A model generated the notes under the pieces. It did not search any database and had not been told where the DNA came from. It was given only the letters and a program-made list of their open reading frames with translations. From the NCBI GenBank assembly GCA_034435435.1, contig DAOTXN010000111.1, positions 1 to 64,000 of the forward strand: a DNA stretch of 64,000 bases. The letters run 5' to 3'. Position numbers and translations under genes: made by a program. Positions 45,601-53,450 of this stretch are shown here, piece by piece. Source of the DNA: DAOTXN01 sp034435435 (lineage in GTDB: Bacteria > Chloroflexota > Anaerolineae > S140-20). Position 1 is the first letter of the stretch, and each line of letters begins with the position of its first letter.

Positions 45601-45898
45601 ACCCGCCTTCGGCAATGCGGTCCAGTGTGGGCGACAGGCTTCGGCCTGAGGCTCTGCCCGAAGGGTCGGCAGCGTCACGCAGCGCGACGTTGACGCACAG
45701 CGGGGAAACGGCGGCGTGCGCTATCGGTTCGGGCAAGGCCGGACCCATCCCACGCACCCGTTGTCGCCAGCGCCCGTCGGTCAGCGTCAGCGCAAACAAG
45801 GTAGCGATGAGGCCGGTGGAGCACACCAGGAACACCAGCCACAAGCGCCGGCTCCTTCGTCCTTCGTCCTTCGTCGTTCGTCGTTCGTCGCTGGGCAT
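42698..45898 (-). CDS. Glycoside hydrolase-O-antigen ligase (Wzy/WaaL-like) fusion
   Basis: A 1066-residue protein. After an N-terminal helix (about 18-40), residues 65-420 form a TIM-barrel-like hydrolase of the GH5/GH39 kind: YYQIWDEPNLSSHW with acid/base candidate E193 and a later LCLENWQPD that may hold the nucleophile. Residues 430-540 are a beta-rich module. Residues 545-1060 are a polytopic O-antigen ligase/polymerase domain with a Wzy_C-type loop (GTSFFRLHLWRSAVDMMRDHPILGVGLDNF and HPHNIVLDYGSRLG). The region SRLTFHVSRFTPHASRF near residues 705-725 is encoded by a 7-bp tandem repeat and does not look like normal membrane protein sequence. Probable role: export-linked polymerisation or ligation of a polysaccharide, with trimming by the outer domain. 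Confidence 0.82.
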   Translation of the reverse strand: MPSDERRTTKDEGRRSRRLWLVFLVCSTGLIATLFALTLTDGRWRQRVRGMGPALPEPIAHAAVSPLCVNVALRDAADPSGRASGRSLSPTLDRIAEGGFVWVRQTFPWRDIEPVRERFDWAPWDRLVRAVTEHPAGLQLIAVLDTAPAWASGAAAGPWDATPPADPAELARFAGQLAARYGDQIDYYQIWDEPNLSSHWGGRDADPAGYAALLQAAADAIRAADADGEAVILLAGLAPTVETGPRNLSDVRFLRALYELNAAPYFDVVAGKPYGFYSGPNDRRVSESVLNFSRLILLRETMVAHGDGHKAVWASHWGWNALPAQWDGPPSLWGQTDAETQAAYTVAALERARREWPWAGGLCLENWQPDTPPNNPRWGFALLGQDGAPRPVYQAIKDWADGLPANPPGYYAASEGLAEYSGEWHFSELGADVSESGEHRVTIRFAGADFGLRVRRGDYRAYMFVAIDGRPANALPRDENGAYLVLTSPDGLPQVSTIAVARGLPDGPHVAEVRVERGWGQWPLVGWSVGWRPHAEQRAYEFRMTALALLGLLCAVGAVGSAWRMRRGWSTRLLAAAWQGLSDAAHIAIAATVTLVFWASAWLTWGQERAAGNAGVLATLASATLFYVSPVFLLSLAGLAGLGILIVLRLDLGLALVAFAAPFYLQSRAMFDQALSVVEIALALCVASWLVGLGRRTNDEGRIAFHVSRLTFHVSRFTPHASRFTLDHAVLFFVAVSAASLLVAEFQGVALREFRIAVLEPALYYLMLRTVRLDRRARWRIVDAFVLGAVGVALVGLYQYLFTADIITAEAGLRRLKSVYGSPNNVGLYLGRVLPLLIAIPLWGADRRRRTLYAAAALSVAAAILLSFSKGALLFGAPAALLALGLLAGGRWLWTALGAVIAGVLTAVPLLRTPRFTSLFDLQSGTSFFRLHLWRSAVDMMRDHPILGVGLDNFLYAYRGRYIRPAAWQEPDLSHPHNIVLDYGSRLGVLGFAAGLWLQAAFWRLALPLRRLPHRDERALALGLMAGMVDFLAHGLVDNSYFLVDLAFAFFLTLALIVRLSETKDE
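43724..43819. repeat. In-frame heptanucleotide arrays inside the ligase-fusion gene
   Basis: Nine consecutive 7-bp units, each CGTGAAA or CGTGAGG (43724-43786, exactly 63 bp = 21 codons), are followed by 3.7 units of CGTCCTT/CGTCGTT (43794-43819). On the coding strand they give a heptapeptide-periodic basic/aromatic segment between two hydrophobic regions without breaking the frame. Confidence 0.9.
45858..45890. repeat. Heptanucleotide array at the 5-prime end of the ligase-fusion gene
   Basis: CGTCCTT (twice), CGTCGTT (twice) and a partial unit encode the charged residues DERRTTKDEGRR right after the start Met. The same word family occurs at 43794-43819 inside the gene. Confidence 0.85.
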
Positions 45899-45913
45899 TC
45901 GTTGGCGTCTTTT

Positions 45914-47584
45914 CTAGCGCGTCCAATCGAAAAGCTGTACGCTGTTGTCCACGGTGAGGGAGCGGAACGTCCCTTGCATCAGATCGATGAGGACCAGATT
46001 ATTCTGGTAAATCGTGATCAACTGTTGCCCATTTGGGCCCCATGCTACCTGGGGCGAGCGGATGCCCACCGCGTCCGGCAAGGGAAAGATGCGCTGCCGG
46101 TTGCTGCCGTCGCGGTCCATCACGTACAGGTCGTAGGCGCTGCTGACGCTCTCGGCCGGGCTACGGGCGCGGGCGTAGACGATCTGGCTGTCGAGGTACG
46201 GGGCAGTTAGCCCAGCGTAGGCGGGCGACCAGACCGGCGTGGCCCACATTCCGGCCTGGCTGACCTGTTTGAGTTGTAGCGGGCGTGAGATGTCAAATAC
46301 CCAAATGTCGAACACAGAGCTATCTTCGGGCGACTCGCCGGTGATGGGCGGGCCGTGGATCACACTGACTACGAAGCGGCCGTCGGGCGACCAGCTCAAT
46401 TGGGGCACCCACACCCACTGGCTGTAGGTGCGCAGCGGCGCGAAACGAGTCAGCTCGGTTTGCTTGCCATCTTGTAGACGCACATAGCCGATGCTGTCGG
46501 CCTGGGCATAAGCGATGTAGCGACCGTCGGGCGACCAGACATAGCGCGAACCCCACCAGGCATAAGCGCCGCTAGCGCTTGGCTCGACCAGCCGCCGCCG
46601 CCCCACCAGGTTATTGCGGCTGCGTCCGTCGGTGTAGAGTTGCTGATTCAATTGCGCCAGCCACAGATCGTTCAGCGCCTGCCAGCCAGGAGCGCCGACG
46701 GTGGATTTCCCGGTGGAAAAGGCGATGGAGGCGCCGTCGGGCGACCAATCGGCCCACAAAATGTCATTGACGCCCAGCGGGATAGGCTCTGCGTCCTCCT
46801 CGATGGCGTCGATCACCCACAAGCTGTTGAGTTGATCGTTGGCTAGCGTCTCGCTGGTGCGACGAGTGAATAGCAGGTGTGCGCCGTCGGGCGATAGAGC
46901 AAACACGCGGGTGTCGAGCGTCCCGTCGGCGGTTAACCGGCGTTGTGCGCTGCTGGAGCCGCGCATCAGCCAGGCGTTAAAACCCACGTCGGTGTTGCCG
47001 GAGAGATAGGCTATGGTGCCGGTGATGGGGGTGGGGGCAAAGGCTTCACGCGCGCCGACCAGCACCGTTTCGGGTTGGGCTTCCTGGAGTACGACGCGCC
47101 GCACCACCACGCGTTCGACCTCGACTTGGTCTTCGTACACCACGCGGTAGATGATTTGCTCTTGTCCGTTCTGGCCTGGCGCAAGGATGCGGCTCTCGCC
47201 AGCCGGTACAGAGGTATCCTGGACGTATTGCCGCTCGAACGGAATGATGATCACCTCGCCCTGTTCGACCTCGTGGCGCACCCGCACGACTTTGACCGTC
47301 ATCCCGGGGCTCAAGGGGGTGTATTCAGGAGGTGTGACGCGGTCCATGTCGCCCAGCGTGACGCCGGCCTCGGTCAGGAGCTGGCGCACGGTTTCGGCCT
47401 GGGTGTGAAACTCGTGGGTCTGCCCGTCTACGATCAGGGTTACACCCGGGTTGGGGAGAGGCGTAGGGGCGGGGTCACCCTGTCGGTATTCGTTTTTGCG
47501 ACAACCGGTGACGATGAGCAGACCGACTCCTATCAGAATGAGCAGTTTTGGGGGGGCGCGGAATAGAATCATCATGAAAGGCAT
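45914..47584 (-). CDS. Lipoprotein with DUF348/G5 domains and a TolB-like beta-propeller
   Basis: A 556-residue exported lipoprotein: signal helix (about 10-26) with lipobox LLIVTGC. Residues about 45-90 match the DUF348 ubiquitin-like fold (LIVDGQTHEFHTQAETVRQLLTEAG), 95-180 a G5 domain (EVEQGEVIIIPFERQYV, VPAGESRIL, GQEQIIYRVVYEDQVEVER), and 190-556 a WD40-like propeller with repeated WSPDG motifs (FALSPDG, ADWSPDG, VWSPDG, LSWSPDG). G5 domains bind N-acetylglucosamine-containing polymers in resuscitation-promoting and wall proteins. No lytic domain is present. Lies 15 bp before the ligase-fusion gene in the same direction. Confidence 0.82.
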   Translation of the reverse strand: MPFMMILFRAPPKLLILIGVGLLIVTGCRKNEYRQGDPAPTPLPNPGVTLIVDGQTHEFHTQAETVRQLLTEAGVTLGDMDRVTPPEYTPLSPGMTVKVVRVRHEVEQGEVIIIPFERQYVQDTSVPAGESRILAPGQNGQEQIIYRVVYEDQVEVERVVVRRVVLQEAQPETVLVGAREAFAPTPITGTIAYLSGNTDVGFNAWLMRGSSSAQRRLTADGTLDTRVFALSPDGAHLLFTRRTSETLANDQLNSLWVIDAIEEDAEPIPLGVNDILWADWSPDGASIAFSTGKSTVGAPGWQALNDLWLAQLNQQLYTDGRSRNNLVGRRRLVEPSASGAYAWWGSRYVWSPDGRYIAYAQADSIGYVRLQDGKQTELTRFAPLRTYSQWVWVPQLSWSPDGRFVVSVIHGPPITGESPEDSSVFDIWVFDISRPLQLKQVSQAGMWATPVWSPAYAGLTAPYLDSQIVYARARSPAESVSSAYDLYVMDRDGSNRQRIFPLPDAVGIRSPQVAWGPNGQQLITIYQNNLVLIDLMQGTFRSLTVDNSVQLFDWTR

Positions 47585-47640
47585 TATAGAGGATGAGGAG
47601 TGGCTTTGTCAAACCGAATCGCGCATCCGCGATGATGTTC

Positions 47641-47669
47641 TTGACAGCCTGAAACTTCCGCACTATAAT
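47641..47669 (+). promoter_or_regulatory. Consensus promoter of the TetR operon
   Basis: TTGACA (47641-47646) and TATAAT (47664-47669) are both exact consensus with exactly 17 bp between them, 43 bp before the tetR-like start. It diverges from the G5 lipoprotein gene. Confidence 0.9.
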
Positions 47670-47671
47670 AA

Positions 47672-47689
47672 AAACTGACCGGTCGGTTT
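47672..47689 (+). promoter_or_regulatory. Palindromic TetR-type operator
   Basis: An 18-bp palindrome AAACTGACC-GGTCGGTTT with one mismatch begins 3 bp after the -10 box and covers the predicted transcription start. GACCGGTC is the classical core of operators bound by TetR-family repressors, so the regulator most likely represses its own operon here. Confidence 0.8.
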
Positions 47690-47711
47690 GTGAAACGTGG
47701 GAAGGAGCGCG

Positions 47712-48365
47712 ATGTCGCCCCGGCTCAAACATGAAACACTCCAAGAGCGCAAAGGCCACATCCTGCGAGCTGCATTGACTTGCTTTGCCCGCAAAGGGTA
47801 TCACCCGACCACTATGGACGACATTGTCGAAGAGGCAGGTCTGAGCAAGGGGGGCGTCTATTGGCATTTTGGCAGCAAGAAAGAGCTTTTCCTGGCCTTG
47901 TTCGAATCGGTCTTGAGCGACTTGGGGTCCCCGCTGGCGGCGGCGTTGGAGGTTCGGGCCAGCGCTGCCGAAAAACTGCGCATGACGCTGGATGCGTTCG
48001 CCCAGATGGTCCTCGCGGCCGATTTCCAGGAATTTATGCCGCTGCTCATCGACGTGTGGGCGCAGAACCGGCAGGATGCCGAAGTGAACGAGTTGGCCGT
48101 GCAGATGTACGAGCGCTTTCGCCGCCCGCTGGCGCAGTTGATCGAACAGGGGATCGCCGCTGGCGAGTTCAAAGCGGTCAACGCGGCGGCTGTGGCGGGC
48201 ATCCTCATCGCGCTATACGATGGCTTGATGGTCCAATGGATGATGAGCGCGGCGCTCGTGGATTGGCCGGCCATCTCGGAAACGTTGACGGAGACTTTGA
48301 TCGCCGGTCTGTTAACCAGCGCGGCCGGAGATTCACATAGTCAAGACGGAGAAAACGATGGGTGA
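47712..48365 (+). CDS. TetR/AcrR-family transcriptional regulator
   Basis: A 217-residue repressor; GGAAGGAG lies six bases before the ATG. The N-terminal helix-turn-helix is canonical (ILRAALTCFARKGYHPTTMDDIVEEAGLSKGGVYWHFGSK split over residues 17-56). The C-terminal ligand domain contains ADFQEFMPLLIDVWAQ and is of the AcrR/BetI-like group. It starts an operon with the hydrolase and the exporter genes; the strong promoter with an overlapping operator predicts induction when the ligand releases the repressor. Confidence 0.95.
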   Translation: MSPRLKHETLQERKGHILRAALTCFARKGYHPTTMDDIVEEAGLSKGGVYWHFGSKKELFLALFESVLSDLGSPLAAALEVRASAAEKLRMTLDAFAQMVLAADFQEFMPLLIDVWAQNRQDAEVNELAVQMYERFRRPLAQLIEQGIAAGEFKAVNAAAVAGILIALYDGLMVQWMMSAALVDWPAISETLTETLIAGLLTSAAGDSHSQDGENDG

Positions 48366-49215
48366 ACCGGTCTGGCGCAAACAATACGTCGAGCTAAATG
48401 GCTTGCGCGTCGCTTATCTTGCGGCGGGACAGGGAGAGGCGGTGGTGTTGGTGCATGGCTGGCCGACCTATTCCCACTTGTGGCGCCAGCAAATCCCAGC
48501 CCTGGCCGAGCACTTTGCCGTGTATGCCCTCGACTTGCCGGGCCTGGGCGACTCGGACAAGCCGTCTGGCGTGCGTTACTCGCCCGACTTTTTCGCGGGT
48601 GTGTTGGCCGGTTTTTTGGATGGCGTGGGCCTGGAAAAAGCGACCCTGGTCTGTCACGACATCGGCGGACCCGTGGCGCTATTGTGGGCCGTGCGCCATC
48701 CCGAACGGCTGACCCGCCTGGTGGTGATGGATACCACGCCCTACCCCGACCTGCCGCTGCTGATCCGCTTGCTGCTCCCGGCGGCGCGCATTCCTGGGCT
48801 GGGGCGCGCGTTGGTCAGCCGGATGGGACTGCGACTGCTGTTTCATATCGGCACGGCCCGGCGCGGCGTCGTCACGGACGAGTTGGTGGCGGCATATCAC
48901 CGGCCTTTTGCCGGCGATCCCGCCGCCCGCAAAACCTTGTTGCGCATCCTGGCCCGGTTGGACCCCCGCGAGATGGGCGAGATTGAGGCCAATCTGAGCC
49001 GGATCACCGTCCCAACGCTGATCCTGTGGGCCGAAAAGGATCCCAGTGCTCCCCTATCCATCGCTCGCCGCCTACAGGCCGACATCCCCGGTGCAGTGTT
49101 GCGCACCATTCCAAACTGCGGACATTTCCTGACCGAGGACTGCCCCACCGAGGTGAACCGGATATTGCTCCAGTTCCTGGTTCGGGATGCGAGTCACGAA
49201 AGCGATGACACATGA
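48358..49215 (+). CDS. Alpha/beta hydrolase with Asp nucleophile (dehalogenase/epoxide hydrolase-like)
   Basis: A 285-residue hydrolase with the oxyanion motif HGWPTYSHLW at 33-42, the nucleophile elbow CHDIGGP with D101 in the position where lipases have Ser, a second acid in ILWAEKDPSAP and the His in NCGHFLTED. H-D-x-G-G is the nucleophile signature of haloalkane dehalogenases, fluoroacetate dehalogenases and epoxide hydrolases, not of esterases. The start overlaps the tetR end by 8 bp with GGAG in front, and the stop overlaps the permease start (ATGA). A detoxification reaction linked to export is the simplest reading. Confidence 0.85.
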   Translation: MGEPVWRKQYVELNGLRVAYLAAGQGEAVVLVHGWPTYSHLWRQQIPALAEHFAVYALDLPGLGDSDKPSGVRYSPDFFAGVLAGFLDGVGLEKATLVCHDIGGPVALLWAVRHPERLTRLVVMDTTPYPDLPLLIRLLLPAARIPGLGRALVSRMGLRLLFHIGTARRGVVTDELVAAYHRPFAGDPAARKTLLRILARLDPREMGEIEANLSRITVPTLILWAEKDPSAPLSIARRLQADIPGAVLRTIPNCGHFLTEDCPTEVNRILLQFLVRDASHESDDT

Positions 49216-50411
49216 ACCGTCATACCACCCTGGCTGTGATGCGCAAAGAGTTTCGCCACATCACCCGCGACCGGATGACTTTTTCCCTCACTTTGCTTTC
49301 TCCGTTGTTGATCTTGATCGTCTTTGGCTACAGCTTTTTGGTGCAGGTCAAAGACGTGTCCACGGCCGTCGTGGACCTGGACCAGAGCGTTCTCTCGCGT
49401 GAATTTCTGGATCGATTGGTAAAAGGCGACACGTTGACGGTCGTCCGGCGCTTGGAGACGCCAGACGCGGCCGCGAATCTCATCCGCGACGGCCGAGCCA
49501 AGCTCGCGCTGATCGTCCCCGCCGGTTTTGGCGCCAAGCTGACCGCGGGCAGCGGCCTGCCGTTCACTGTGTTGATCGACGGCTCGGAGCCGCACGCGGC
49601 CAACGTGGCTCTGGTTCACATCACCGAGTGCAGCAAAGCGTTTCTCGCCGACGCAGCCGCCCGGACGGGCGGCCCGCCGCTACTGGCGCCCGTCGCGCTG
49701 AACATCGAGTCGCTGTTTAATCCAGACCTCAAACCCATCAACGGCACCATTCCGGGGATGATCGGCATGGCGCTCAGTTTCGTGGGCGTGGCCGTGTGCG
49801 CGGCGCTGACGCGCGAAAAAGAACTGGGCACTTTTGAAGGGCTGGTCGCCACGCCCATCCGTCGCTCGGAGCTGCTGATCGGCAAGCTCATCCCCTACGT
49901 GGGCACTGGCATGATCACCATCGCGCTGTGTGTTTTGGTCTCGGTGTATGGGTTCGACGTGCCCTTTCGCGGTAGCGTGATCCTGCTTGTCCTGCTGTCG
50001 TTTATCTTTCTCTTTGCGCTACTGGCTTATGCACTGCTGCTCTCACTCTTTTTCCAGACCCAGCAAGCGGCGATGATGGTCACGATCCTCATTTTTATGA
50101 TCCCACCGTTTTTTCTGTCGGGCCTGTTTATTCCGGTCATCGTGATGCCCTGGTGGATTCGCATCGAGGCCATGATGTTTCCGGTGACGCCTTTTGTCGT
50201 GATTATGCGCGGCTTGTTCTTGCGCGATTTCGGCTTGGCCCAACTCTGGCTGCCGACACTGATCCTGGTCGCCACAGGCGCGGGCGTGATGGCGTTGTCC
50301 ATTTGGCTCTTTCGTAAACGGTTACAGACCGGCTGGCTGGACTGGATGCTGGCGAACGTGCCGCTGCCAGCGGCTGAACGTGGGCTGCTCGAAAGGTGGT
50401 TGCTGCGATGA
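49212..50411 (+). CDS. ABC-2 type exporter permease
   Basis: A 399-residue permease with a first helix (about 24-44), an external domain with VSTAVVDLDQSVLSREFLD and GFGAKLTAG, and six C-terminal helices from about residue 175. The segment TREKELGTFEGLVATPIRRSELLIGK is the coupling loop of the DrrB/YhhJ-like group. Start and end overlap their neighbours by four bases. It forms a heteromeric transporter with the next permease. Confidence 0.9.
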   Translation: MNRHTTLAVMRKEFRHITRDRMTFSLTLLSPLLILIVFGYSFLVQVKDVSTAVVDLDQSVLSREFLDRLVKGDTLTVVRRLETPDAAANLIRDGRAKLALIVPAGFGAKLTAGSGLPFTVLIDGSEPHAANVALVHITECSKAFLADAAARTGGPPLLAPVALNIESLFNPDLKPINGTIPGMIGMALSFVGVAVCAALTREKELGTFEGLVATPIRRSELLIGKLIPYVGTGMITIALCVLVSVYGFDVPFRGSVILLVLLSFIFLFALLAYALLLSLFFQTQQAAMMVTILIFMIPPFFLSGLFIPVIVMPWWIRIEAMMFPVTPFVVIMRGLFLRDFGLAQLWLPTLILVATGAGVMALSIWLFRKRLQTGWLDWMLANVPLPAAERGLLERWLLR

Positions 50412-51526
50412 TCGCCCGGATACTGAATCTGGTGTGGAAAGAGCTGACCCACTTGATGCGGGACCGGGTGTTGACGCCGATGATCTTGTTTGGTCCGCTG
50501 ATCGAGCTGATCCTCATCGGCATCGCTACGTCGGGCGACATTGACCACCTGCCGACGGCCGTCATCAATCGGGATGGGGGCGAGTGGGGCGCGGCGCTGG
50601 TCCAGATGTTGGAAGCGCATCCGGTGTTCGACTTGAGCGCTGCCGTGACCGGCGAGGCCCAGGCCCGCGCTTGGCTGGAGAACGGGAAACTCACGGCGGT
50701 ATTTGTCATCCCAGATGGGTTTAGCGCGGCGTTAGAGGACGCGCAAACGGCGCGCCCGACCGAGGTCGCGCTGTGGCTGGATGGCGCCGACACGTTTGCT
50801 GCAGAAGCCGCGCACTTTGCTGCTGAAGAAGCGGTGGATAATTTTGCCGCGCGGGTCTCGTTGAGCTGGACGGCGTTGACGGCGCTCGAAGAGCCCATCA
50901 TCCACGTGATGTACAACGAGAGGCTAAAAAAGTCGTTCTATGAGCTACCCGCCGAGATGGGCATTATGCTCTACTTTGTCGCGGCGGTGGTGGCCAGCCT
51001 GGGCATCGCCCGCGAGCGCGAGCGCGGCACGTGGGAGCAGTTGTTGGTCACGCCGATGCGCCCGCTGGAAATCGTTGTGGGCAAGGCGCTGCCGGCCATC
51101 CCGGTGGCCTATAGCGTCTTTTTGATGATGCTGGCAGTCAGTCTGGTGGGCTTTGGCTTGCCGATGCGCGGCTCGTGGCCGCTGCTGCTGGCCGTGGTGT
51201 TGCTGTATATCCTGGTCGAGTTGGGCGTCGGCACGCTCATATCGGCGCTGTCGCGCACGCAAATCCAGGCCGTGCTGCTGGTGCTGGTGCTGATGATGCT
51301 CGAGTTTATCTTTTCCGGTTACGTCTTTGCGGTGGACACCATGCCCCCGGCGATCCGTTTTCTCGCCAATTTCGTGCCGATGAACCACGGTTTGAACATG
51401 GTGCGCAGCATTTTGCTGCGGGGTGTCGGTTTGAGCGCCGTGTGGCCGAACGTCTTGATGCTGCTGGGCTTGGGGGGCGGCATCCTGGCTCTGACAACGT
51501 GGGCGCTGCGGCGCAAGCTGGATTAA
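50408..51526 (+). CDS. ABC-2 type exporter permease
   Basis: A 372-residue permease paralogous to the upstream one (same layout: first helix about 22-42, external domain, RERERGTWEQLLVTPMRPLEIVVGK coupling segment, then six helices). The ATG 50408 overlaps the upstream stop as ATGA. The two permeases are clearly diverged, so the exporter is probably a heterodimer. Confidence 0.9.
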   Translation: MIARILNLVWKELTHLMRDRVLTPMILFGPLIELILIGIATSGDIDHLPTAVINRDGGEWGAALVQMLEAHPVFDLSAAVTGEAQARAWLENGKLTAVFVIPDGFSAALEDAQTARPTEVALWLDGADTFAAEAAHFAAEEAVDNFAARVSLSWTALTALEEPIIHVMYNERLKKSFYELPAEMGIMLYFVAAVVASLGIARERERGTWEQLLVTPMRPLEIVVGKALPAIPVAYSVFLMMLAVSLVGFGLPMRGSWPLLLAVVLLYILVELGVGTLISALSRTQIQAVLLVLVLMMLEFIFSGYVFAVDTMPPAIRFLANFVPMNHGLNMVRSILLRGVGLSAVWPNVLMLLGLGGGILALTTWALRRKLD

Positions 51527-51542
51527 AAGATGGGAGGAACGG

Positions 51543-52487
51543 GTGGTGGATCAAGCCAACGTCGCCGTACATGTGGACGGCCTGACTAAAAAATTCGGCG
51601 ATTTTTGCGCCGTCGACGATGTGAGCTTTCAGGTGCGCCGGGGGGAGATTTTTGGCTTTCTAGGCCCCAACGGCGCGGGCAAGACGACCACGATCCGCAT
51701 GCTGCTGGGGCTGATCAAGCCGACCGGCGGCGCGGCCCGCGTGCTGGGCCACGACATTCGCGGCGACGTGCGCCCGCTGCGCGCCCGGTTGGGCTATATG
51801 TCGCAGCGTTTCACGCTGTACAAAGATCTGACCGTGGACGAGAATCTCACCTTTTACGGTCGGGCCTACGGTATGAGCAGCGCCCACCTCAGACCACGCA
51901 AGCAAGCCATCCTCGAAATGGCCGGGCTGGTGGGACGCGAAAAGAGCCTGACCCGCGACCTGGCCGGAGGCTGGAAACAGCGCCTGGCCCTGGGCTGCGC
52001 TATCCTTCATGAACCGGAGCTGCTCTTCCTGGATGAGCCGACGGCGGGCGTGGACCCGGTCAGCCGGCGCGCTTTTTGGGATTTGCTTTACGATCTGGCG
52101 GCGGGCGGCGCAACGGTCTTGATCACCACGCACTACATGGACGAGGCCGAGCACTGTCACCGCCTGGCTTTTATCCAGGGTGGGCGCATCGTGGCGCTGG
52201 GGTCGCCCAGCCAGATCAAAGAGACGGTGATGCGCGGGCAGGTGCTCGAGATCGACTGCGATGACCCGGCCCGCGCGCTGATGGCACTGCGCGAGATACG
52301 TGGGTTGGAAGAGGTGGCCCTGTACGGCGCACTGATCCACGTGGTGGCCGGGCAAGTGGCCGAACGCCGTGCAGAGATCGCGCAAACGTTGCAGGTCAGC
52401 GGTGTGCAGGTTCGTTCTATGGATGTCATCGCGCCGTCGTTGGAGGACGTGTTTATCTCCAGCGTGCGAGGGCAGGGGGAAGGATGA
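51543..52487 (+). CDS. ABC exporter ATPase (first of two)
   Basis: A 314-residue ATPase; a GGGAGG site precedes consecutive GTG codons at 51543 and 51546. Walker A GPNGAGKTTT, Walker B LLFLDEPTAGVDP, H-loop TTHYMDEAE. The signature helix reads LAGGWKQRLALG instead of LSGGQ, a variant typical of RbbA/YbhF-like tandem ATPases. The C-terminal 80 residues match the regulatory tail of drug exporters. The stop overlaps the next ATPase start (ATGA). Confidence 0.93.
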   Translation: MVDQANVAVHVDGLTKKFGDFCAVDDVSFQVRRGEIFGFLGPNGAGKTTTIRMLLGLIKPTGGAARVLGHDIRGDVRPLRARLGYMSQRFTLYKDLTVDENLTFYGRAYGMSSAHLRPRKQAILEMAGLVGREKSLTRDLAGGWKQRLALGCAILHEPELLFLDEPTAGVDPVSRRAFWDLLYDLAAGGATVLITTHYMDEAEHCHRLAFIQGGRIVALGSPSQIKETVMRGQVLEIDCDDPARALMALREIRGLEEVALYGALIHVVAGQVAERRAEIAQTLQVSGVQVRSMDVIAPSLEDVFISSVRGQGEG

Positions 52488-53434
52488 CCGAGTCAATTAT
52501 CCAGACAGATCGTTTGACCCGGCGCTTTGGCAAGGCCGTTGCCGTGGACGGCCTGGATTTGAGCGTGATGCCAGGCGAGATCTTTGGCCTGGTCGGGCCG
52601 GACGGGGCCGGCAAGACGACCACGATCCGCATGCTGGCGGCCATCATGGACCCGACGTCTGGCTCGGCCCGCGTGCTGGGTTGCGACACGCTCAAGCAGG
52701 GCGAGGCCATCAAAGAGAAAATGGGGTATATGGCTCAGCAGTTCAGTCTGTATGGCGACCTCTCGGTGGCCGAGAATATGAACTTTTACGCCGACGTCTT
52801 TGGACTCAAGGGGACCGAGCGCCGCGAGCGCATCGAGCGCTTGCTGGGCTTTGCCCGCCTGAGCGAATTTACCCGCCGCCGCGCCGCACACCTTTCCGGC
52901 GGCATGCAGAAAAAGCTGGCCCTGGCCTGCGCACTGCTGCACAAGCCCGAAATCATTTTTCTCGACGAGCCAACCACCGGCGTGGACCCGGTCAGCCGGC
53001 GCGAGTTTTGGGATATTTTGACCGAGCTACACCTGGAAGGCGTGACGATTTTTGTCAGCACGCCCTACATGGACGAGGCCGAGCGTTGTTCTCGCGTGGG
53101 GTTGATGTACCGGGGAAAATTGATCGTATGTGACACGCCGGAACGCATCAAGGGCATGGTCGAGGGCGAGCTGATCGAGTTGCGGCCCGATGATTTGCGG
53201 CAGGCCCACGCGTTTCTGGCGACTCTACCGGGTGTGCACGAGGTGCAGACCTACGGTGACCTCATCCATGCTTTTGTACAAGACGCGGCCGCCGGCCAGA
53301 CCGTCATCCTGCGGGCGCTGGCCGAGGCCGGCCTGACCGTGACCGGCGTGCGGCAGACCCGCCCTCGTATGGAAGAGGCCTTTATCACGCTCATCCGCCG
53401 TCAAGAAGTGGCAGATCAGTCTGCGCCGGGTTAG
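52484..53434 (+). CDS. ABC exporter ATPase (second of two)
   Basis: A 316-residue ATPase with Walker A GPDGAGKTTT, signature LSGGMQKKLALACALL, Walker B IIFLDEPTTGVDP and STPYMDEAE in place of the usual TTHYMDEAE, so the H-loop histidine is replaced by proline or its neighbour. That suggests this ATPase site is degenerate, as in asymmetric exporters. Both ATPases together resemble the two halves of RbbA/YbhF encoded as separate genes. Last gene of the operon. Confidence 0.92.
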   Translation: MTESIIQTDRLTRRFGKAVAVDGLDLSVMPGEIFGLVGPDGAGKTTTIRMLAAIMDPTSGSARVLGCDTLKQGEAIKEKMGYMAQQFSLYGDLSVAENMNFYADVFGLKGTERRERIERLLGFARLSEFTRRRAAHLSGGMQKKLALACALLHKPEIIFLDEPTTGVDPVSRREFWDILTELHLEGVTIFVSTPYMDEAERCSRVGLMYRGKLIVCDTPERIKGMVEGELIELRPDDLRQAHAFLATLPGVHEVQTYGDLIHAFVQDAAAGQTVILRALAEAGLTVTGVRQTRPRMEEAFITLIRRQEVADQSAPG

Positions 53435-53450
53435 ACAGGCAGCCCAGTCT

